A DNA stretch of 64,000 nt from Azospira oryzae. Lineage in GTDB: Bacteria; Pseudomonadota; Gammaproteobacteria; Burkholderiales; Rhodocyclaceae. The position numbers and the translations under genes are program-made. The notes beneath the pieces were generated by a model. It did no database searches, was not told the DNA's origin, and worked only from the letters and a program-made list of their open reading frames with translations. Shown in pieces: positions 1 to 8,373 of this stretch (position 1 is its first letter; each line of letters opens with the position of its first letter). The stretch spans positions 62,001 through 126,000 of the forward strand of contig NZ_SHKM01000002.1 of the NCBI RefSeq assembly GCF_004217225.1. The letters are read 5' to 3'.

Positions 1-952
1 AGAGCAGCAGTTCGTCCACCAGCCCGGCGGCCAGCAGGGCGCCGTTGAGGCCGGCACCGCCTTCCACGTGCAGTTCGTTGATGCCCCGCCGCCCCAGCTC
101 CAAGAGCAGGGCGGCCAGATCCACCCGGCCGGCGGCGTCGGGCAGCAGCAGCACTTCGGCACCTTGGGCCGCCAGGGCCGCGGCCTTGGCCGGGTCCGGG
201 TTGGCGGTGGCGATGAGAACCGGGCGGCCGTCCAGCAGACGGGCCGTGGGCGGGGTTTGCAGGCGGCTGTCCACCACCACCGGGCGGGGCTGGCGCTCCG
301 TGTCGACGCCCCGCACATTGAGCAGGGGATCGTCGGCCAGCACGGTGCCGCTGCCGCTGAGGATGGCACAGGCCCGGGCCCGCCAGCGGTGGCCGTCCTG
401 GCGCGCCTCGACCCCGGTGATCCACTGGCTCTGGCCGTTGGCCAGGGCCGTCCTGCCGTCCAGGCTGGATGCGGCTTTCAGGCGCACCCAGGGGCGCCCT
501 CTGGTCATGCGGGAGACGAAACCGATGTTGAGTTCCCGGGCCTCATTGGCCAGCACGCCGGCACAGACTTCGATACCGGCCTGACGCAGGATGGCCAGGC
601 CGCGGCCGGCCACCAGAGGATTGGGGTCTTCCATGGCCGCCACCACCCGGGCGACACCGGCGGCCACCAGGGCTTCGGCGCAGGGCGGGGTGCGGCCGTG
701 GTGGCTGCAGGGCTCCAAAGTGACGTAGGCGGTGGCGCCCCGGGCGGCTTCGCCGGCGGCGCGCAGGGCATGGACTTCGGCATGGGGCTCACCAGCCCGC
801 ACATGCCAGCCTTCGCCGACGACGACGCCGTCCCTGACCAGGACGCAGCCGACCCGGGGATTGGGGGAGGTGGAGTACAGCCCCTGTTCGGCCAGGGCCA
901 GGGCCCGGGCCATGTGGGCGTGGTCGGCAGCGGTGCCGGGGGCGGCGGGCAT
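1..952 (-). CDS. ribD: RibD, bifunctional riboflavin deaminase/reductase (3' end outside window)
   Basis: This is the bifunctional riboflavin enzyme: it deaminates the pyrimidine ring of the GTP cyclohydrolase II product and then reduces the ribose side chain with NADPH. The deaminase domain fills roughly residues 10-150, with the zinc/catalytic motif PHAEV (His57, Glu59) and the second zinc motif EPCSHHGRTPPC (Cys82, Cys91). The reductase domain follows and still shows the EGGAGLNGALL and LVDELLL segments when the window ends after about 317 codons, so some tens of residues are missing. The ATG at 950-952 was chosen because the N-terminus matches the family, although no strong ribosome-binding site precedes it. 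It lies 15 bases after nrdR and is probably the last of a glyA-nrdR-ribD operon. Confidence 0.96.
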   Translation of the reverse strand, partial: MPAAPGTAADHAHMARALALAEQGLYSTSPNPRVGCVLVRDGVVVGEGWHVRAGEPHAEVHALRAAGEAARGATAYVTLEPCSHHGRTPPCAEALVAAGVARVVAAMEDPNPLVAGRGLAILRQAGIEVCAGVLANEARELNIGFVSRMTRGRPWVRLKAASSLDGRTALANGQSQWITGVEARQDGHRWRARACAILSGSGTVLADDPLLNVRGVDTERQPRPVVVDSRLQTPPTARLLDGRPVLIATANPDPAKAAALAAQGAEVLLLPDAAGRVDLAALLLELGRRGINELHVEGGAGLNGALLAAGLVDELLL

Positions 953-967
953 GAGATGAGGGGAGAA

Positions 968-1447
968 TTACTCGTCGCGGGGGCGACGCACAGGCTTGCC
1001 CGGGGTCACTTCGCGCACGGCGTGGGAGAACTCGTCCACGTCCTCGAAGTTGCGATAGACCGAGGCAAAGCGGACGTAGGCGATCTTGTCCAGCTTCTTC
1101 AGTTCCCGCATCACCATCTCGCCCACCTTTTCGGAGGGGATTTCCCGCTCGCCCAGGGCCAGCAGTTTTTCTTCGATGCGGGTAATGGCGCCGTCCACCG
1201 CCTCGGTGGTCACGGGCCGCTTGCGCAGGGCCAGCCACAGGCTGGCGGAGAGCTTGTCCCGGTTGTAGTCCACCCGGGAGCCGTTTTTCTTGACCACCTG
1301 GGGCAGGCGGATTTCCGCCCGCTCATAGGTGGTGAAACGCTTGTCGCAGTTGAGGCAGCGGCGGCGGCGGCGCACGATGTCGCCGTCTTCGTTGATGCGG
1401 GTGTCCACCACCGTGGTGTCCATCGCTCCGCAGAAGGGGCATTTCAT
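968..1447 (-). CDS. nrdR: NrdR, transcriptional repressor of ribonucleotide reductase genes
   Basis: NrdR senses dATP/ATP and represses ribonucleotide reductase operons by binding paired NrdR boxes. The 159-residue protein has the usual length and layout: an N-terminal zinc ribbon with Cys3/Cys6 and Cys31/Cys34 (MKCPFC and CLNC), an arginine-rich stretch between them, and an ATP-cone domain over about residues 49-139. It starts 21 bases after the glyA stop and ends 15 bases before ribD, so the three are probably cotranscribed, an arrangement known in betaproteobacteria. No NrdR box was recognised in this window, so its targets lie elsewhere. Confidence 0.97.
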   Translation of the reverse strand: MKCPFCGAMDTTVVDTRINEDGDIVRRRRRCLNCDKRFTTYERAEIRLPQVVKKNGSRVDYNRDKLSASLWLALRKRPVTTEAVDGAITRIEEKLLALGEREIPSEKVGEMVMRELKKLDKIAYVRFASVYRNFEDVDEFSHAVREVTPGKPVRRPRDE

Positions 1448-1468
1448 CGCTGCGCCGCCTTGGCCGTC

Positions 1469-2719
1469 TTACTTGCCGTAGACCGGGAACTTGGCGCAGA
1501 GGGCGGCCACCTTGGCGCGCACTTCGGCCAGCTTGGCTTCGTCGTTCGGCGCGTCGAGCACGTCGGCCACCAGGTGGGCGATCTGCTCGGCTTCGATCTC
1601 GGTGAAACCGCGGCTGGTCATGGCCGGGGAACCGATACGGATGCCGGAGGTGACGAAGGGCTTTTCCGGGTCGTTGGGAATGCCGTTCTTGTTCACGGTG
1701 ATGTGAGCCTTGCCCAGGGCGGCTTCGGCTTCCTTGCCGGTGATCTTCTTGGCGCGCAGGTCGATCAGGAAGACGTGGGACTCGGTACGGCCGGAAACGA
1801 TGCGCAGACCGCGCTCCTCGCCCAGGACCTTGGCCATGACGCGGGCGTTGTTGATCACCTGCTCCTGGTACTTCTTGAACTCGGGGGACGCAGCTTCCTT
1901 GAAAGCCACGGCCTTGGCGGCGATGACATGCATCAGGGGGCCGCCCTGGAGGCCGGGGAAGATGGCGGAGTTGAGGGCCTTCTCGTGCTCGGCCTTCATC
2001 AGGATGACGCCGCCGCGGGGGCCGCGCAGGGTCTTGTGGGTGGTGGAGGTGACCACGTCGGCGAAGGGCACCGGGTTGGGGTAGTAGCCGGCGGCGATGA
2101 GGCCGGCGTAGTGGGCCATGTCCACCCAGAAGATGGCGCCGACTTCCTTGGCGATCTTGGCGAAGCGCTCGAAGTCGATGCGCAGGGCGTAGGCGGAGGC
2201 GCCGGCGACGATGATCTTCGGCTTGTGCTCGCGGGCCAGGGCTTCCATCTTGTCGTAGTCGATCTCTTCCTTCTCGTTGAGACCGTAGGAGACGACGTTG
2301 AACCACTTGCCGGACATGTTCAGGGCCATGCCGTGGGTGAGGTGGCCGCCTTCGGCCAGGCTCATGCCCATGATGGTGTCGCCGGGCTTGGCGAAGGCCA
2401 TCAGCACGGCCTGGTTGGCCTGGGAACCGGAGTTGGGCTGCACGTTGGCGGCTTCGGCGCCGAACAGCTTCTTCAGGCGCTCGATGGCCAGCTGCTCGGC
2501 CACGTCCACGTATTCGCAGCCGCCGTAGTAGCGCTTGCCGGGGTAGCCTTCGGCATACTTGTTGGTCAGCTGGGAGCCTTGGGCTTCCATGACCGCGTTG
2601 GAGACGTAGTTTTCGGAGGCGATCAGTTCGATGTGCTCTTCTTGGCGACGATTTTCATCTTCGATCGCCTTCCAGAGTTCGGGGTCCACTTTCGCCAGGG
2701 TGTCGTTTGCGGAGAACAT
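1469..2719 (-). CDS. glyA: GlyA, serine hydroxymethyltransferase
   Basis: This PLP enzyme interconverts serine and glycine while charging tetrahydrofolate with a one-carbon unit. At 416 residues it matches bacterial GlyA. The PLP lysine lies in the motif [14 protein letters not shown] near residue 230, and the N-terminal [10 protein letters not shown] and [15 protein letters not shown] substrate/cofactor segments are intact. It heads the nrdR-ribD cluster. A likely extended -10 promoter lies 36-41 bases upstream of the start. The one-carbon product links it functionally to folA, thyA and folB elsewhere in the window. Confidence 0.98.
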   Translation of the reverse strand: MFSANDTLAKVDPELWKAIEDENRRQEEHIELIASENYVSNAVMEAQGSQLTNKYAEGYPGKRYYGGCEYVDVAEQLAIERLKKLFGAEAANVQPNSGSQANQAVLMAFAKPGDTIMGMSLAEGGHLTHGMALNMSGKWFNVVSYGLNEKEEIDYDKMEALAREHKPKIIVAGASAYALRIDFERFAKIAKEVGAIFWVDMAHYAGLIAAGYYPNPVPFADVVTSTTHKTLRGPRGGVILMKAEHEKALNSAIFPGLQGGPLMHVIAAKAVAFKEAASPEFKKYQEQVINNARVMAKVLGEERGLRIVSGRTESHVFLIDLRAKKITGKEAEAALGKAHITVNKNGIPNDPEKPFVTSGIRIGSPAMTSRGFTEIEAEQIAHLVADVLDAPNDEAKLAEVRAKVAALCAKFPVYGK

Positions 2720-2754
2720 CGGTGCTGCCTCTCAAGCCGTTGAAAAAGGCGGAA

Positions 2755-2763
2755 ATTGTATCA
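2755..2763 (-). promoter_or_regulatory. Probable extended -10 promoter for glyA
   Basis: On the minus strand the sequence TGATACAAT reads as an extended -10 element (TGn followed by TACAAT). Transcription would start near 2748, leaving a leader of about 28 bases. No good -35 hexamer is visible at the usual spacing, which is common for extended -10 promoters. Confidence 0.45.
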
Positions 2764-2801
2764 TGCCAACCCCCGCCGCCACCCCTCCCGGGGAAAACCC
2801 T

Positions 2802-2816
2802 GCCCCAATTTGGGGC
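2802..2816. repeat. Inverted repeat between phosphatase gene and glyA
   Basis: A 15-base palindrome, GCCCCAA-T-TTGGGGC, lies between the end of the phosphatase gene and the glyA promoter. On the minus strand it can fold into a short GC hairpin followed after a few bases by TTTT, so it may be a weak terminator for the phosphatase gene. It could equally be an operator for glyA. Confidence 0.4.
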
Positions 2817-2820
2817 GCCG

Positions 2821-2848
2821 CCCGACAGAGTCAGCCCGACAGAGTCAG
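2821..2848. repeat. Perfect 14-bp tandem duplication across a stop codon
   Basis: The 14-base unit CCCGACAGAGTCAG occurs twice in direct succession (2821-2834 and 2835-2848). The TGA stop of the upstream phosphatase gene lies inside the second copy. The duplication looks like recent replication slippage. Because the stop comes first, the protein sequence is unaffected. Confidence 0.85.
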
Positions 2849-3495
2849 CCCGGCAGCTCGTCCAGGGCGCCGTCTTCCAGGTGCCGGGTGCAGCTCCACT
2901 GGACGATGCGCCAGCCGGCCCCGTCCCTTTCCAGCCAGGTGATGCCGGCATTGGGAATGGTGAAATCCCGGGGTGCCGCCAGGGGGCGTCCGCGCACGTG
3001 GCGGTTGATGACGTCCAGCACGCCGCCGTGACACACCAGCACCACCGTTTCGCCCCGGTGCTCCGCCGCCAGGGTCTCCAGGCAGCGGCTGACCCGGGCG
3101 GAAAAGTCCTCCAGACTCTCCCCTTGGGGAATGGGCAGTTCCGGCTGGCGCGCCTCGAAGGCAGCGTAAGCCCCCGGATGCCGCTGCCGCGCCTCGTCGT
3201 AGGTGAGCCCTTCGAAAATGCCGTAGCTGCGCTCCCGCAGGGCCGGCCGCAGGCACACGGGGCGCCCCAGATGGGCGGCGATGGCCTCGGCGGTGACCCG
3301 GGCCCGGGCCAGGTCGCTGCTGTATACCGCCGTCACCGTGCCGACCTCGGTCGCCAGGCGCCGGGCCGCGGCCCGGGCCTGGCGCAGCCCGGTGGGATTG
3401 AGGCCGATGTCGAGATGGCCCTGGATGCGCCGGTCGGCATTCCAGAAAGTCTCGCCGTGGCGAATGACGCAGATGCGGGTGGGGGCTTTGACCAT
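2845..3495 (-). CDS. Histidine phosphatase family protein (phosphoglycerate mutase-like)
   Basis: A 216-residue member of the histidine phosphatase superfamily, cofactor-dependent phosphoglycerate mutase-like branch. The catalytic RHGET motif sits at residues 12-16 and the second histidine is in LVCHGGVLD near residue 156. The ERSYG segment supplies the usual acidic residue. The substrate cannot be predicted; relatives include phosphoglycerate phosphatases and alpha-ribazole phosphatases (CobC), and no cobalamin genes are nearby. I chose the ATG at 3493-3495 because GGAG lies six bases upstream; an in-frame GTG at 3511-3513 lacks such a site. It precedes glyA on the same strand by 125 bases. 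Confidence 0.85.
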   Translation of the reverse strand: MVKAPTRICVIRHGETFWNADRRIQGHLDIGLNPTGLRQARAAARRLATEVGTVTAVYSSDLARARVTAEAIAAHLGRPVCLRPALRERSYGIFEGLTYDEARQRHPGAYAAFEARQPELPIPQGESLEDFSARVSRCLETLAAEHRGETVVLVCHGGVLDVINRHVRGRPLAAPRDFTIPNAGITWLERDGAGWRIVQWSCTRHLEDGALDELPG

Positions 3496-3815
3496 CGACG
3501 GCTCCGGCAACACAGGGCAAAAACCAGGGTTTTAGCAGACCCGGCGGCAGAAGGGAAACAGGCCGTCAAAATGCCAGCGTCACCGGCCGGAAAGCCGCTG
3601 CCGGCTAGGGTTTCCACCAATGGCCCGGCCCCGGCCCCTGTGCCACAATCGCCGCGCAATTTGTGGGATTGGGCGCCCGGCCGCCACCAACGAGGCCAGG
3701 ACACCTCCCGCAAGACTCGGGCAGACGCGCTGCACGCCTGCCCTGGCCACAAGCCGAAATACAAGCGATGGGCCCAAGAAGCCCGGCATTTTCGACATCT
3801 CTGGAGGAACCAACC
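3496..3815. other. Divergent intergenic region (320 bases)
   Basis: This gap separates the phosphatase gene (minus) from the TRAP permease operon (plus) and must hold both promoters. No coding sequence with family similarity and no clear sigma-70 hexamer pair was found. The only firm element is the GGAGG ribosome-binding site at 3804-3808 ahead of the TRAP small subunit. Confidence 0.5.
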
Positions 3816-4403
3816 GTGACCTTTCTGCTCAGCGTCTCCCGCGGGATCGACGCCCTCAACGAGCGCGTCGGCAAAGCCGTGATCTGGCTGGTGCTGCTCA
3901 TGACCATTCTCAGCGCCGGCAACGCCGTGATGCGCTACACCATCAATTACAGTTCCAACGGTCTGCTGGAAATCCAGTGGTACCTCTTCGCCGTGATCTT
4001 CCTCTTCAGCGCCGGCTACACCCTGCTGCGCAACGAGCACGTGCGCATCGACGTGGTGGCGGGCAAGTTCTCCCCCCGCGGCCAGGCCTGGATCGACATC
4101 ATCGGCACCCTGCTGTTCCTGATGCCCATGGCCGTCCTGATCATGTACCTGTCCTGGCCCATTTTCATGAATGCCTGGGACTCCGGTGAAATGTCCTCCA
4201 ACCCGGGCGGCCTGATCCGCTGGCCGGCCCGCCTAATGATTCCCGTCGGCTTCCTGCTGCTGGTGCTGCAGGGCCTCTCCGAACTGATCAAGCGCATCGC
4301 CTTCCTGCGCGGCCTGATCGCCAACCCCGCTGAAAAGCACAAAGGCCCCTCCGCCGAAGAAGAACTGGCGGCCGCAATCAAGGCCAAGAAAGGCGAGGCA
4401 TAA
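3816..4403 (+). CDS. TRAP transporter small permease subunit (DctQ type)
   Basis: This is the small membrane subunit of a tripartite ATP-independent periplasmic (TRAP) transporter, which imports organic anions with a sodium gradient. The 195-residue protein has four membrane segments, about residues 21-40, 53-72, 92-113 and 140-158, and the conserved FSAGYTLLRNEHVRIDV stretch after helix two. The GTG start at 3816 is supported by GGAGG eight bases upstream; longer in-frame starts lack this. It ends two bases before the large permease. No binding-protein gene is adjacent, unlike most TRAP operons; two candidates lie near 40 kb. Confidence 0.93.
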   Translation: MTFLLSVSRGIDALNERVGKAVIWLVLLMTILSAGNAVMRYTINYSSNGLLEIQWYLFAVIFLFSAGYTLLRNEHVRIDVVAGKFSPRGQAWIDIIGTLLFLMPMAVLIMYLSWPIFMNAWDSGEMSSNPGGLIRWPARLMIPVGFLLLVLQGLSELIKRIAFLRGLIANPAEKHKGPSAEEELAAAIKAKKGEA

Positions 4404-4405
4404 CC

Positions 4406-5872
4406 ATGGAATTCCTGATCAACAACATGGCGCCGGTAATGTTCGGCGCCCTCGTCCTGTTCCTCCTCTTCGGCTACCCGGTGGCCTTCGCCCTGGCCGC
4501 CAACGGCATGGTCTTCGGCTTCATCGGCATGGAACTGGGTCTGCTCCACCCCGCCCTGTTCCAGGCCCTGCCGGAACGGGTCTTCGGCATCATGGCCAAC
4601 GACACCCTGCTGGCCATTCCCTTCTTCACCTTCATGGGCCTGGTACTTGAACGCTCGGGCATGGCGGAGGATCTGCTCGACACCATCGGCCAGCTCTTCG
4701 GCCCCATGCGCGGCGGCCTGGCCTACGCGGTGATCTTCGTCGGCGCCCTGCTGGCGGCCACCACCGGCGTGGTGGCGGCTTCGGTGATCTCCATGGGCCT
4801 GATCTCCCTGCCCATCATGCTGCGCTACGGCTACGACAAGCGCCTGGCCTCGGGCGTCATCGCCGCCTCCGGCACCCTGGCCCAGATCATCCCGCCCTCC
4901 CTGGTGCTGATCATCATGGCCGACCAGCTGGGCAAGTCTGTGGGCGACATGTACGAAGGCGCCATGGTCCCCGGCCTGATCCTGACCAGCCTGTATGTGG
5001 GCTACGTCGCCATCCTCACCATCATCAAGCCCAATGCCGCCCCGGCCCTGCCCCTGGAAGCCCGCTCCCTGCGCGGCGCCAAGCTGCTGATGCGGGTGCT
5101 GACCTCCCTGGTGCCGCCCCTGGTGCTGATCTTCCTGGTACTGGGCACCATCTTCCTGGGCATCGCCACCCCCACCGAGGGCGGCGCCATGGGTGCCAGC
5201 GGCGCCCTGATCCTGGCCCTGATGCGCAAGCGCCTGTCCGTCTCCCTGCTCAAGCAGGCCATGGACACCACCGCCAAGCTGTCCTCCTTCGTGGTCTTCA
5301 TCCTGGTGGGTTCCACGGTGTTCGGCCTGGTCTTCCGGGCGGTGAACGGCGACCTGTGGGTGGAACACCTGCTGACCTCCCTGCCGGGCGGCCAGCTGGG
5401 CTTCCTCATCGTGGTGAACATCCTGGTCTTCGTCCTGGCCTTCTTCCTGGACTTCTTCGAACTGTCCTTCATCATCGTGCCCCTGCTGGGACCGGTGGCG
5501 GAAAAGCTGGGCATCGACCTGATCTGGTTCGGCGTGCTGCTGGGGGTGAACATGCAGACCTCCTTCATGCACCCGCCCTTCGGCTTCGCCCTGTTCTACC
5601 TGCGCTCCGTGGCCCCGGCCTCGATCAAGACCACCGATATCTACTGGGGCGCCGTGCCGTTCGTGTGCATCCAGATCATCATGGTGGCCCTCATCATCAT
5701 CTTCCCGGGCATCGTCAGCTACGGCGATCCGGCCCACCGGGCCCCGACCCAGCAGGAATCCGAAGCCATGGACCTCAACTCCCTGATGCAGCAGCAGGAG
5801 GGAGAAGGCGGAGGCTCCGGCGAAGAGGGCCAGAACGAACTGCTCAAGCAGCTACAGCAGAACAGCAACTGA
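4406..5872 (+). CDS. TRAP transporter large permease subunit (DctM type)
   Basis: The large TRAP subunit carries the transport path. This 488-residue protein is hydrophobic throughout, with the family segments LAIPFFTFMGLVLERSGMAEDLL and GVVAASVISMGLISLPIM. It is longer than typical DctM (about 430 residues), partly because of a soluble C-terminal tail of some 45 residues rich in Gln, Glu and Gly (DLNSLMQQQEGEGGGSGEEG and onwards). The length and tail fit the FcbT3/TakM-like branch, which carries chloroaromatic acids, 2-oxo acids or mannitol. It forms a two-gene operon with the small subunit and is followed by a strong terminator. Confidence 0.95.
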   Translation: MEFLINNMAPVMFGALVLFLLFGYPVAFALAANGMVFGFIGMELGLLHPALFQALPERVFGIMANDTLLAIPFFTFMGLVLERSGMAEDLLDTIGQLFGPMRGGLAYAVIFVGALLAATTGVVAASVISMGLISLPIMLRYGYDKRLASGVIAASGTLAQIIPPSLVLIIMADQLGKSVGDMYEGAMVPGLILTSLYVGYVAILTIIKPNAAPALPLEARSLRGAKLLMRVLTSLVPPLVLIFLVLGTIFLGIATPTEGGAMGASGALILALMRKRLSVSLLKQAMDTTAKLSSFVVFILVGSTVFGLVFRAVNGDLWVEHLLTSLPGGQLGFLIVVNILVFVLAFFLDFFELSFIIVPLLGPVAEKLGIDLIWFGVLLGVNMQTSFMHPPFGFALFYLRSVAPASIKTTDIYWGAVPFVCIQIIMVALIIIFPGIVSYGDPAHRAPTQQESEAMDLNSLMQQQEGEGGGSGEEGQNELLKQLQQNSN

Positions 5873-5895
5873 GCCCAGGTTCATCCCTAGCTTGT

Positions 5896-5925
5896 GCCCG
5901 CCGGCAACCCCGGCGGGCTTTTTTT
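5896..5925 (+). terminator. Rho-independent terminator after TRAP permease operon
   Basis: A perfect nine-base-pair stem (GCCCGCCGG/CCGGCGGGC, 5896-5904 and 5910-5918) with a five-base loop is followed by seven T residues. Confidence 0.93.
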
Positions 5926-5962
5926 CGCCCGCCACCGGCAGCGCCGCCGAAGGAGCGGCAAT

Positions 5963-5988
5963 AAAAAAGGGAGCCGCAGCTCCCTTTT
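5963..5988 (-). terminator. Terminator for the two-receiver response regulator
   Basis: A six-base-pair stem GGGAGC/GCTCCC (5969-5974 and 5979-5984) is flanked by A residues on the left and T residues on the right. It can therefore end transcription on both strands, and its longer U tract serves the minus-strand gene ending at 6013. Confidence 0.85.
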
Positions 5989-6012
5989 CGCTTCAGGCCG
6001 GAGAACCCCGGC

Positions 6013-6813
6013 TCAGCCCCACATGGCCCGCTCGATCAGACCCTTGACCGTCTTGGGGTCGAAGGGCTTGTCGCAGATGGCGGAAACGCCGGCCTGCTCC
6101 ACCGCGGCCAGGCGGCTCATATTGGATTCGCTGGTGACCATCAGCACCGGCACGGTGGCCTGCCAGCTCTGCTGGCGGATGTATTCCACCAGGGCCTTGC
6201 CGTCCATTTCCGGCATGTTGTAGTCGGTCAGCACCAGATCCACCATGGTTTCACCGAGCACGGACACCGCCTCCTTGCCGTTGCTGGCTTCGAGGAAGTT
6301 CTCGATGCCCAGATTCTCCAGGATGTGGCGCAGGAATTTGCGGGACACCGGGCTATCGTCCACGATCAGTACCTTCAGGCTTTCCAGGTCCACCGGCACT
6401 TCCAGCTGGCCTTCCGGCTCCAGGTAGTCGATCACCGCGCGCAGGGCGGTGAGCAGCTGCTTTTCGCTGAAGGGCTTGGGCAGGATGCTGCAGGCGCCGG
6501 ACTGGCGGATGGGGTCCAGCACCTTGGGCCGGGTTTCGCTGGAAATGAGCACGAAGGGCAGCATTTCCAGGTCATCGTCGGCGCGCATGGCGTAGACCAG
6601 CTCGGTGCCGGTCATGTCCGGCAGATACATGGCGCTGATGACCACGGAAGGCTTGGACCGGCGCAGCAGGGCCAGGGCATCGGCGCCGCTGGCGGCGGTC
6701 TGCATGTTGGCGACGCCCAGGTTGCGCAGGAACTGGCCGACGATATGGGCCTGGGTGTGGGACGGTTCCACCAGCACGACCGAGAGGTCGGCGACGGAAG
6801 AAATCATGTGCAT
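6013..6813 (-). CDS. Response regulator with two receiver domains, the first degenerate
   Basis: A 266-residue signalling protein made only of two CheY-like receiver domains, about residues 10-130 and 146-264, with no output domain. The second is complete: acidic pair Asp152/Asp153 (VDDSP), phosphoacceptor Asp197 (LTDYNMPEMDG) and the CDKPF lysine. The first has Glu16 where the acidic pair should be and Ala61 at the phosphoacceptor position (SAMYLPDMTG), but keeps LPKPF, so it should not be phosphorylated normally. AAGGAGG lies upstream of the ATG at 6811-6813. No histidine kinase is adjacent. It probably acts through protein contacts, for example in chemotaxis or c-di-GMP circuits; this is inference. 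Confidence 0.92.
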   Translation of the reverse strand: MHMISSVADLSVVLVEPSHTQAHIVGQFLRNLGVANMQTAASGADALALLRRSKPSVVISAMYLPDMTGTELVYAMRADDDLEMLPFVLISSETRPKVLDPIRQSGACSILPKPFSEKQLLTALRAVIDYLEPEGQLEVPVDLESLKVLIVDDSPVSRKFLRHILENLGIENFLEASNGKEAVSVLGETMVDLVLTDYNMPEMDGKALVEYIRQQSWQATVPVLMVTSESNMSRLAAVEQAGVSAICDKPFDPKTVKGLIERAMWG

Positions 6814-6850
6814 GGGGCTCCCCTCCTTCTATTGTGCCGGCCACTATAGC

Positions 6851-6874
6851 AAAAACCCCGGCACGAAGCCGGGG
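6851..6874 (-). terminator. Terminator for the WrbA-like gene
   Basis: On the minus strand a seven-base-pair stem GCCCCGG-type hairpin (6856-6862 with 6868-6874, five-base loop) is followed by five T residues, just after the stop of the gene ending at 6896. Confidence 0.85.
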
Positions 6875-6895
6875 CCGGAGTGGGGCGGAGGCGGC

Positions 6896-7471
6896 TTACT
6901 GCTTGCCGCGGACGAAACGCAGGGTGGTGGCGGCCACCCGGGCGCCGTAGAGGCGGGCCGTTTCCAGGTCGCCGGCAGGGGGCGCCACGTCGGGGCCGAC
7001 GTCGGAGTCGGACTGGGCCATGGCGCCGTAGGAAGCACCCATGCGGTTCACGTCGTTGCGCTGGGCCTTGGAGCTGTTGGCCGGCAGCAGCCCCAGGCTG
7101 ACCCAGATCATGCCGTGCTGCAGGGCCAGGGTGGCGAGGGCGCCCAGGGTGCCCTGCTTGTCGCCGTTGAGGGAGGCGGAGTTGGTGAAGCCACCGGCCA
7201 CCTTGTCCTGCCAGGCCCGGGTGAACCAGGCCTTGGAGGAGGCGTCGGCGAATTCCTTGAACTTGGCGGAGGGGCCGCCCATGTAGGTGGGGGCGCCGAA
7301 GATGATGCCATCGGCCCCATCCAGGTCAGCCCAGGGCACGGCGGCGATGTCGTCCAGGGCCACCAGCTGGGCGCTGGCGCCGGCCACCTCATTGACGCCG
7401 GCGGCGACGGCGGCGGCCTGCTTGGCGGTGTGGCCGTAGCCGCTGTGATACACGATGGCGATCTTTGCCAT
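6896..7471 (-). CDS. WrbA-like flavodoxin-fold NAD(P)H:quinone reductase
   Basis: A 191-residue flavodoxin-fold protein of the NADPH-dependent FMN reductase/WrbA family. The FMN phosphate loop is HSGYGHTAKQ at residues 9-18, and GAPTYMGGPSAKFKEF near residues 60-75 is the isoalloxazine-contacting loop seen in WrbA. Family members reduce quinones with two electrons and protect against redox cycling; the exact substrate is unknown here. It lies between a two-receiver regulator and a pirin, both also on the minus strand, but the hairpin after it and the 71-base gap from the pirin gene leave co-transcription uncertain. Confidence 0.85.
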   Translation of the reverse strand: MAKIAIVYHSGYGHTAKQAAAVAAGVNEVAGASAQLVALDDIAAVPWADLDGADGIIFGAPTYMGGPSAKFKEFADASSKAWFTRAWQDKVAGGFTNSASLNGDKQGTLGALATLALQHGMIWVSLGLLPANSSKAQRNDVNRMGASYGAMAQSDSDVGPDVAPPAGDLETARLYGARVAATTLRFVRGKQ

Positions 7472-7542
7472 GAAACGCTCCTTCAGTCTGTCGGGGGTTG
7501 GGAAGTTGGGAATGGGAAATCAGGACCAACGGCAGGCAACGC

Positions 7543-8253
7543 TCAGGCCGCGGGCGGCAGGTCGAAGAGAAGAAACTCCCCCGGCTCGGCGCCGCCCTGG
7601 AAGGCCAGTTCGGATTCGTCGGCAATCTTGGCGCCGTCGCCGGCGGCCAGGGCCACGCCGTTGAGGCTGACTTGGCCGCGGATGACATGGACGTAGGCCA
7701 GACGGCCTGGCGCCAGGGCGTGGCGCACCGCCTCGGCCGGGCCCAGGTGGGCCGCCAGCAGCAGGGCGTCCTGCTGGATCACGGCGCTGCCGTCGCGGCC
7801 GTCCGGCGAAGCCACCAGCACCCACAGGCTGGCGTTGTCCGGCGTGAACAGCCGGTGCTGGTCGTAGCTGGCCCTGCCTCCCTTGAGGGCCGGCTCGATC
7901 CAGATCTGCAGCAGATGGGTTTCCTCATCGGCGGAAGGATTGAACTCGCTGTGCAGCACGCCCTTGCCGGCACTCATGCGCTGCACCTCGCCGCGGCGGA
8001 TGATGCCGCCGTTGCCCAGGCTGTCCTTGTGCTCCAGGGCGCCGGAGAGGATGTAGGTGACGATTTCCATGTCCCGGTGGCCGTGCATGGGAAAGCCGGT
8101 GCCCGGCGCCACCCGGTCCTCGTTGATCACCCGCAGCGCGCCCCAGCCCATTTCCCGGGGATCGTAGTAGTCGGCGAAGGAAAAGCTGTGTTTGGCCTGG
8201 AGCCAGCCGTGATCGGCCTGGCCCCGGGCGTCGGACGGACGTAGCTGGATCAT
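7543..8253 (-). CDS. Pirin family protein (YhaK/quercetinase-like)
   Basis: A 236-residue two-cupin protein of the pirin family. The metal-binding HGHRDMEIVTYILSGALEHKD segment near residues 57-77 holds the usual histidines, and the SAGKGVLHSEFN motif further on is the second family signature. Some pirins oxidise quercetin; others respond to oxidants, as proposed for E. coli YhaK. AAGGAG lies six bases before the ATG. It is divergent from a LysR regulator, the same arrangement as yhaK and yhaJ in E. coli, so that regulator is the likely controller. The substrate is unknown. Confidence 0.88.
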   Translation of the reverse strand: MIQLRPSDARGQADHGWLQAKHSFSFADYYDPREMGWGALRVINEDRVAPGTGFPMHGHRDMEIVTYILSGALEHKDSLGNGGIIRRGEVQRMSAGKGVLHSEFNPSADEETHLLQIWIEPALKGGRASYDQHRLFTPDNASLWVLVASPDGRDGSAVIQQDALLLAAHLGPAEAVRHALAPGRLAYVHVIRGQVSLNGVALAAGDGAKIADESELAFQGGAEPGEFLLFDLPPAA

Positions 8254-8373
8254 GTCGGGCTCCTTGGCAAGAAGTATTGTTCATTAGCATTCATGGGTTG
8301 AAGCCATACTAAGCAATGGATTAGAGTGATTCCAGCGAAATGAACTCACCGATTCATTCAATTTCCTTCACCT
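8254..8373. promoter_or_regulatory. Divergent promoter region between pirin and LysR genes
   Basis: This 120-base region is much richer in A and T than its surroundings and must hold both promoters. It contains the inverted repeat AATGAA-N8-TTCATT at 8339-8358, about 16 bases before the LysR start, a plausible autoregulatory site. Another GTTCATTAGCATTCATGG stretch at about 8278-8295 repeats the TTCAT half-site. Assignment as LysR sites is inference from position. Confidence 0.5.

Noticed and set aside
68-2743. Open frame of 891 codons on the plus strand
   Set aside because: It is antisense to ribD, nrdR and glyA, which are all recognisable, and has no recognisable domain.
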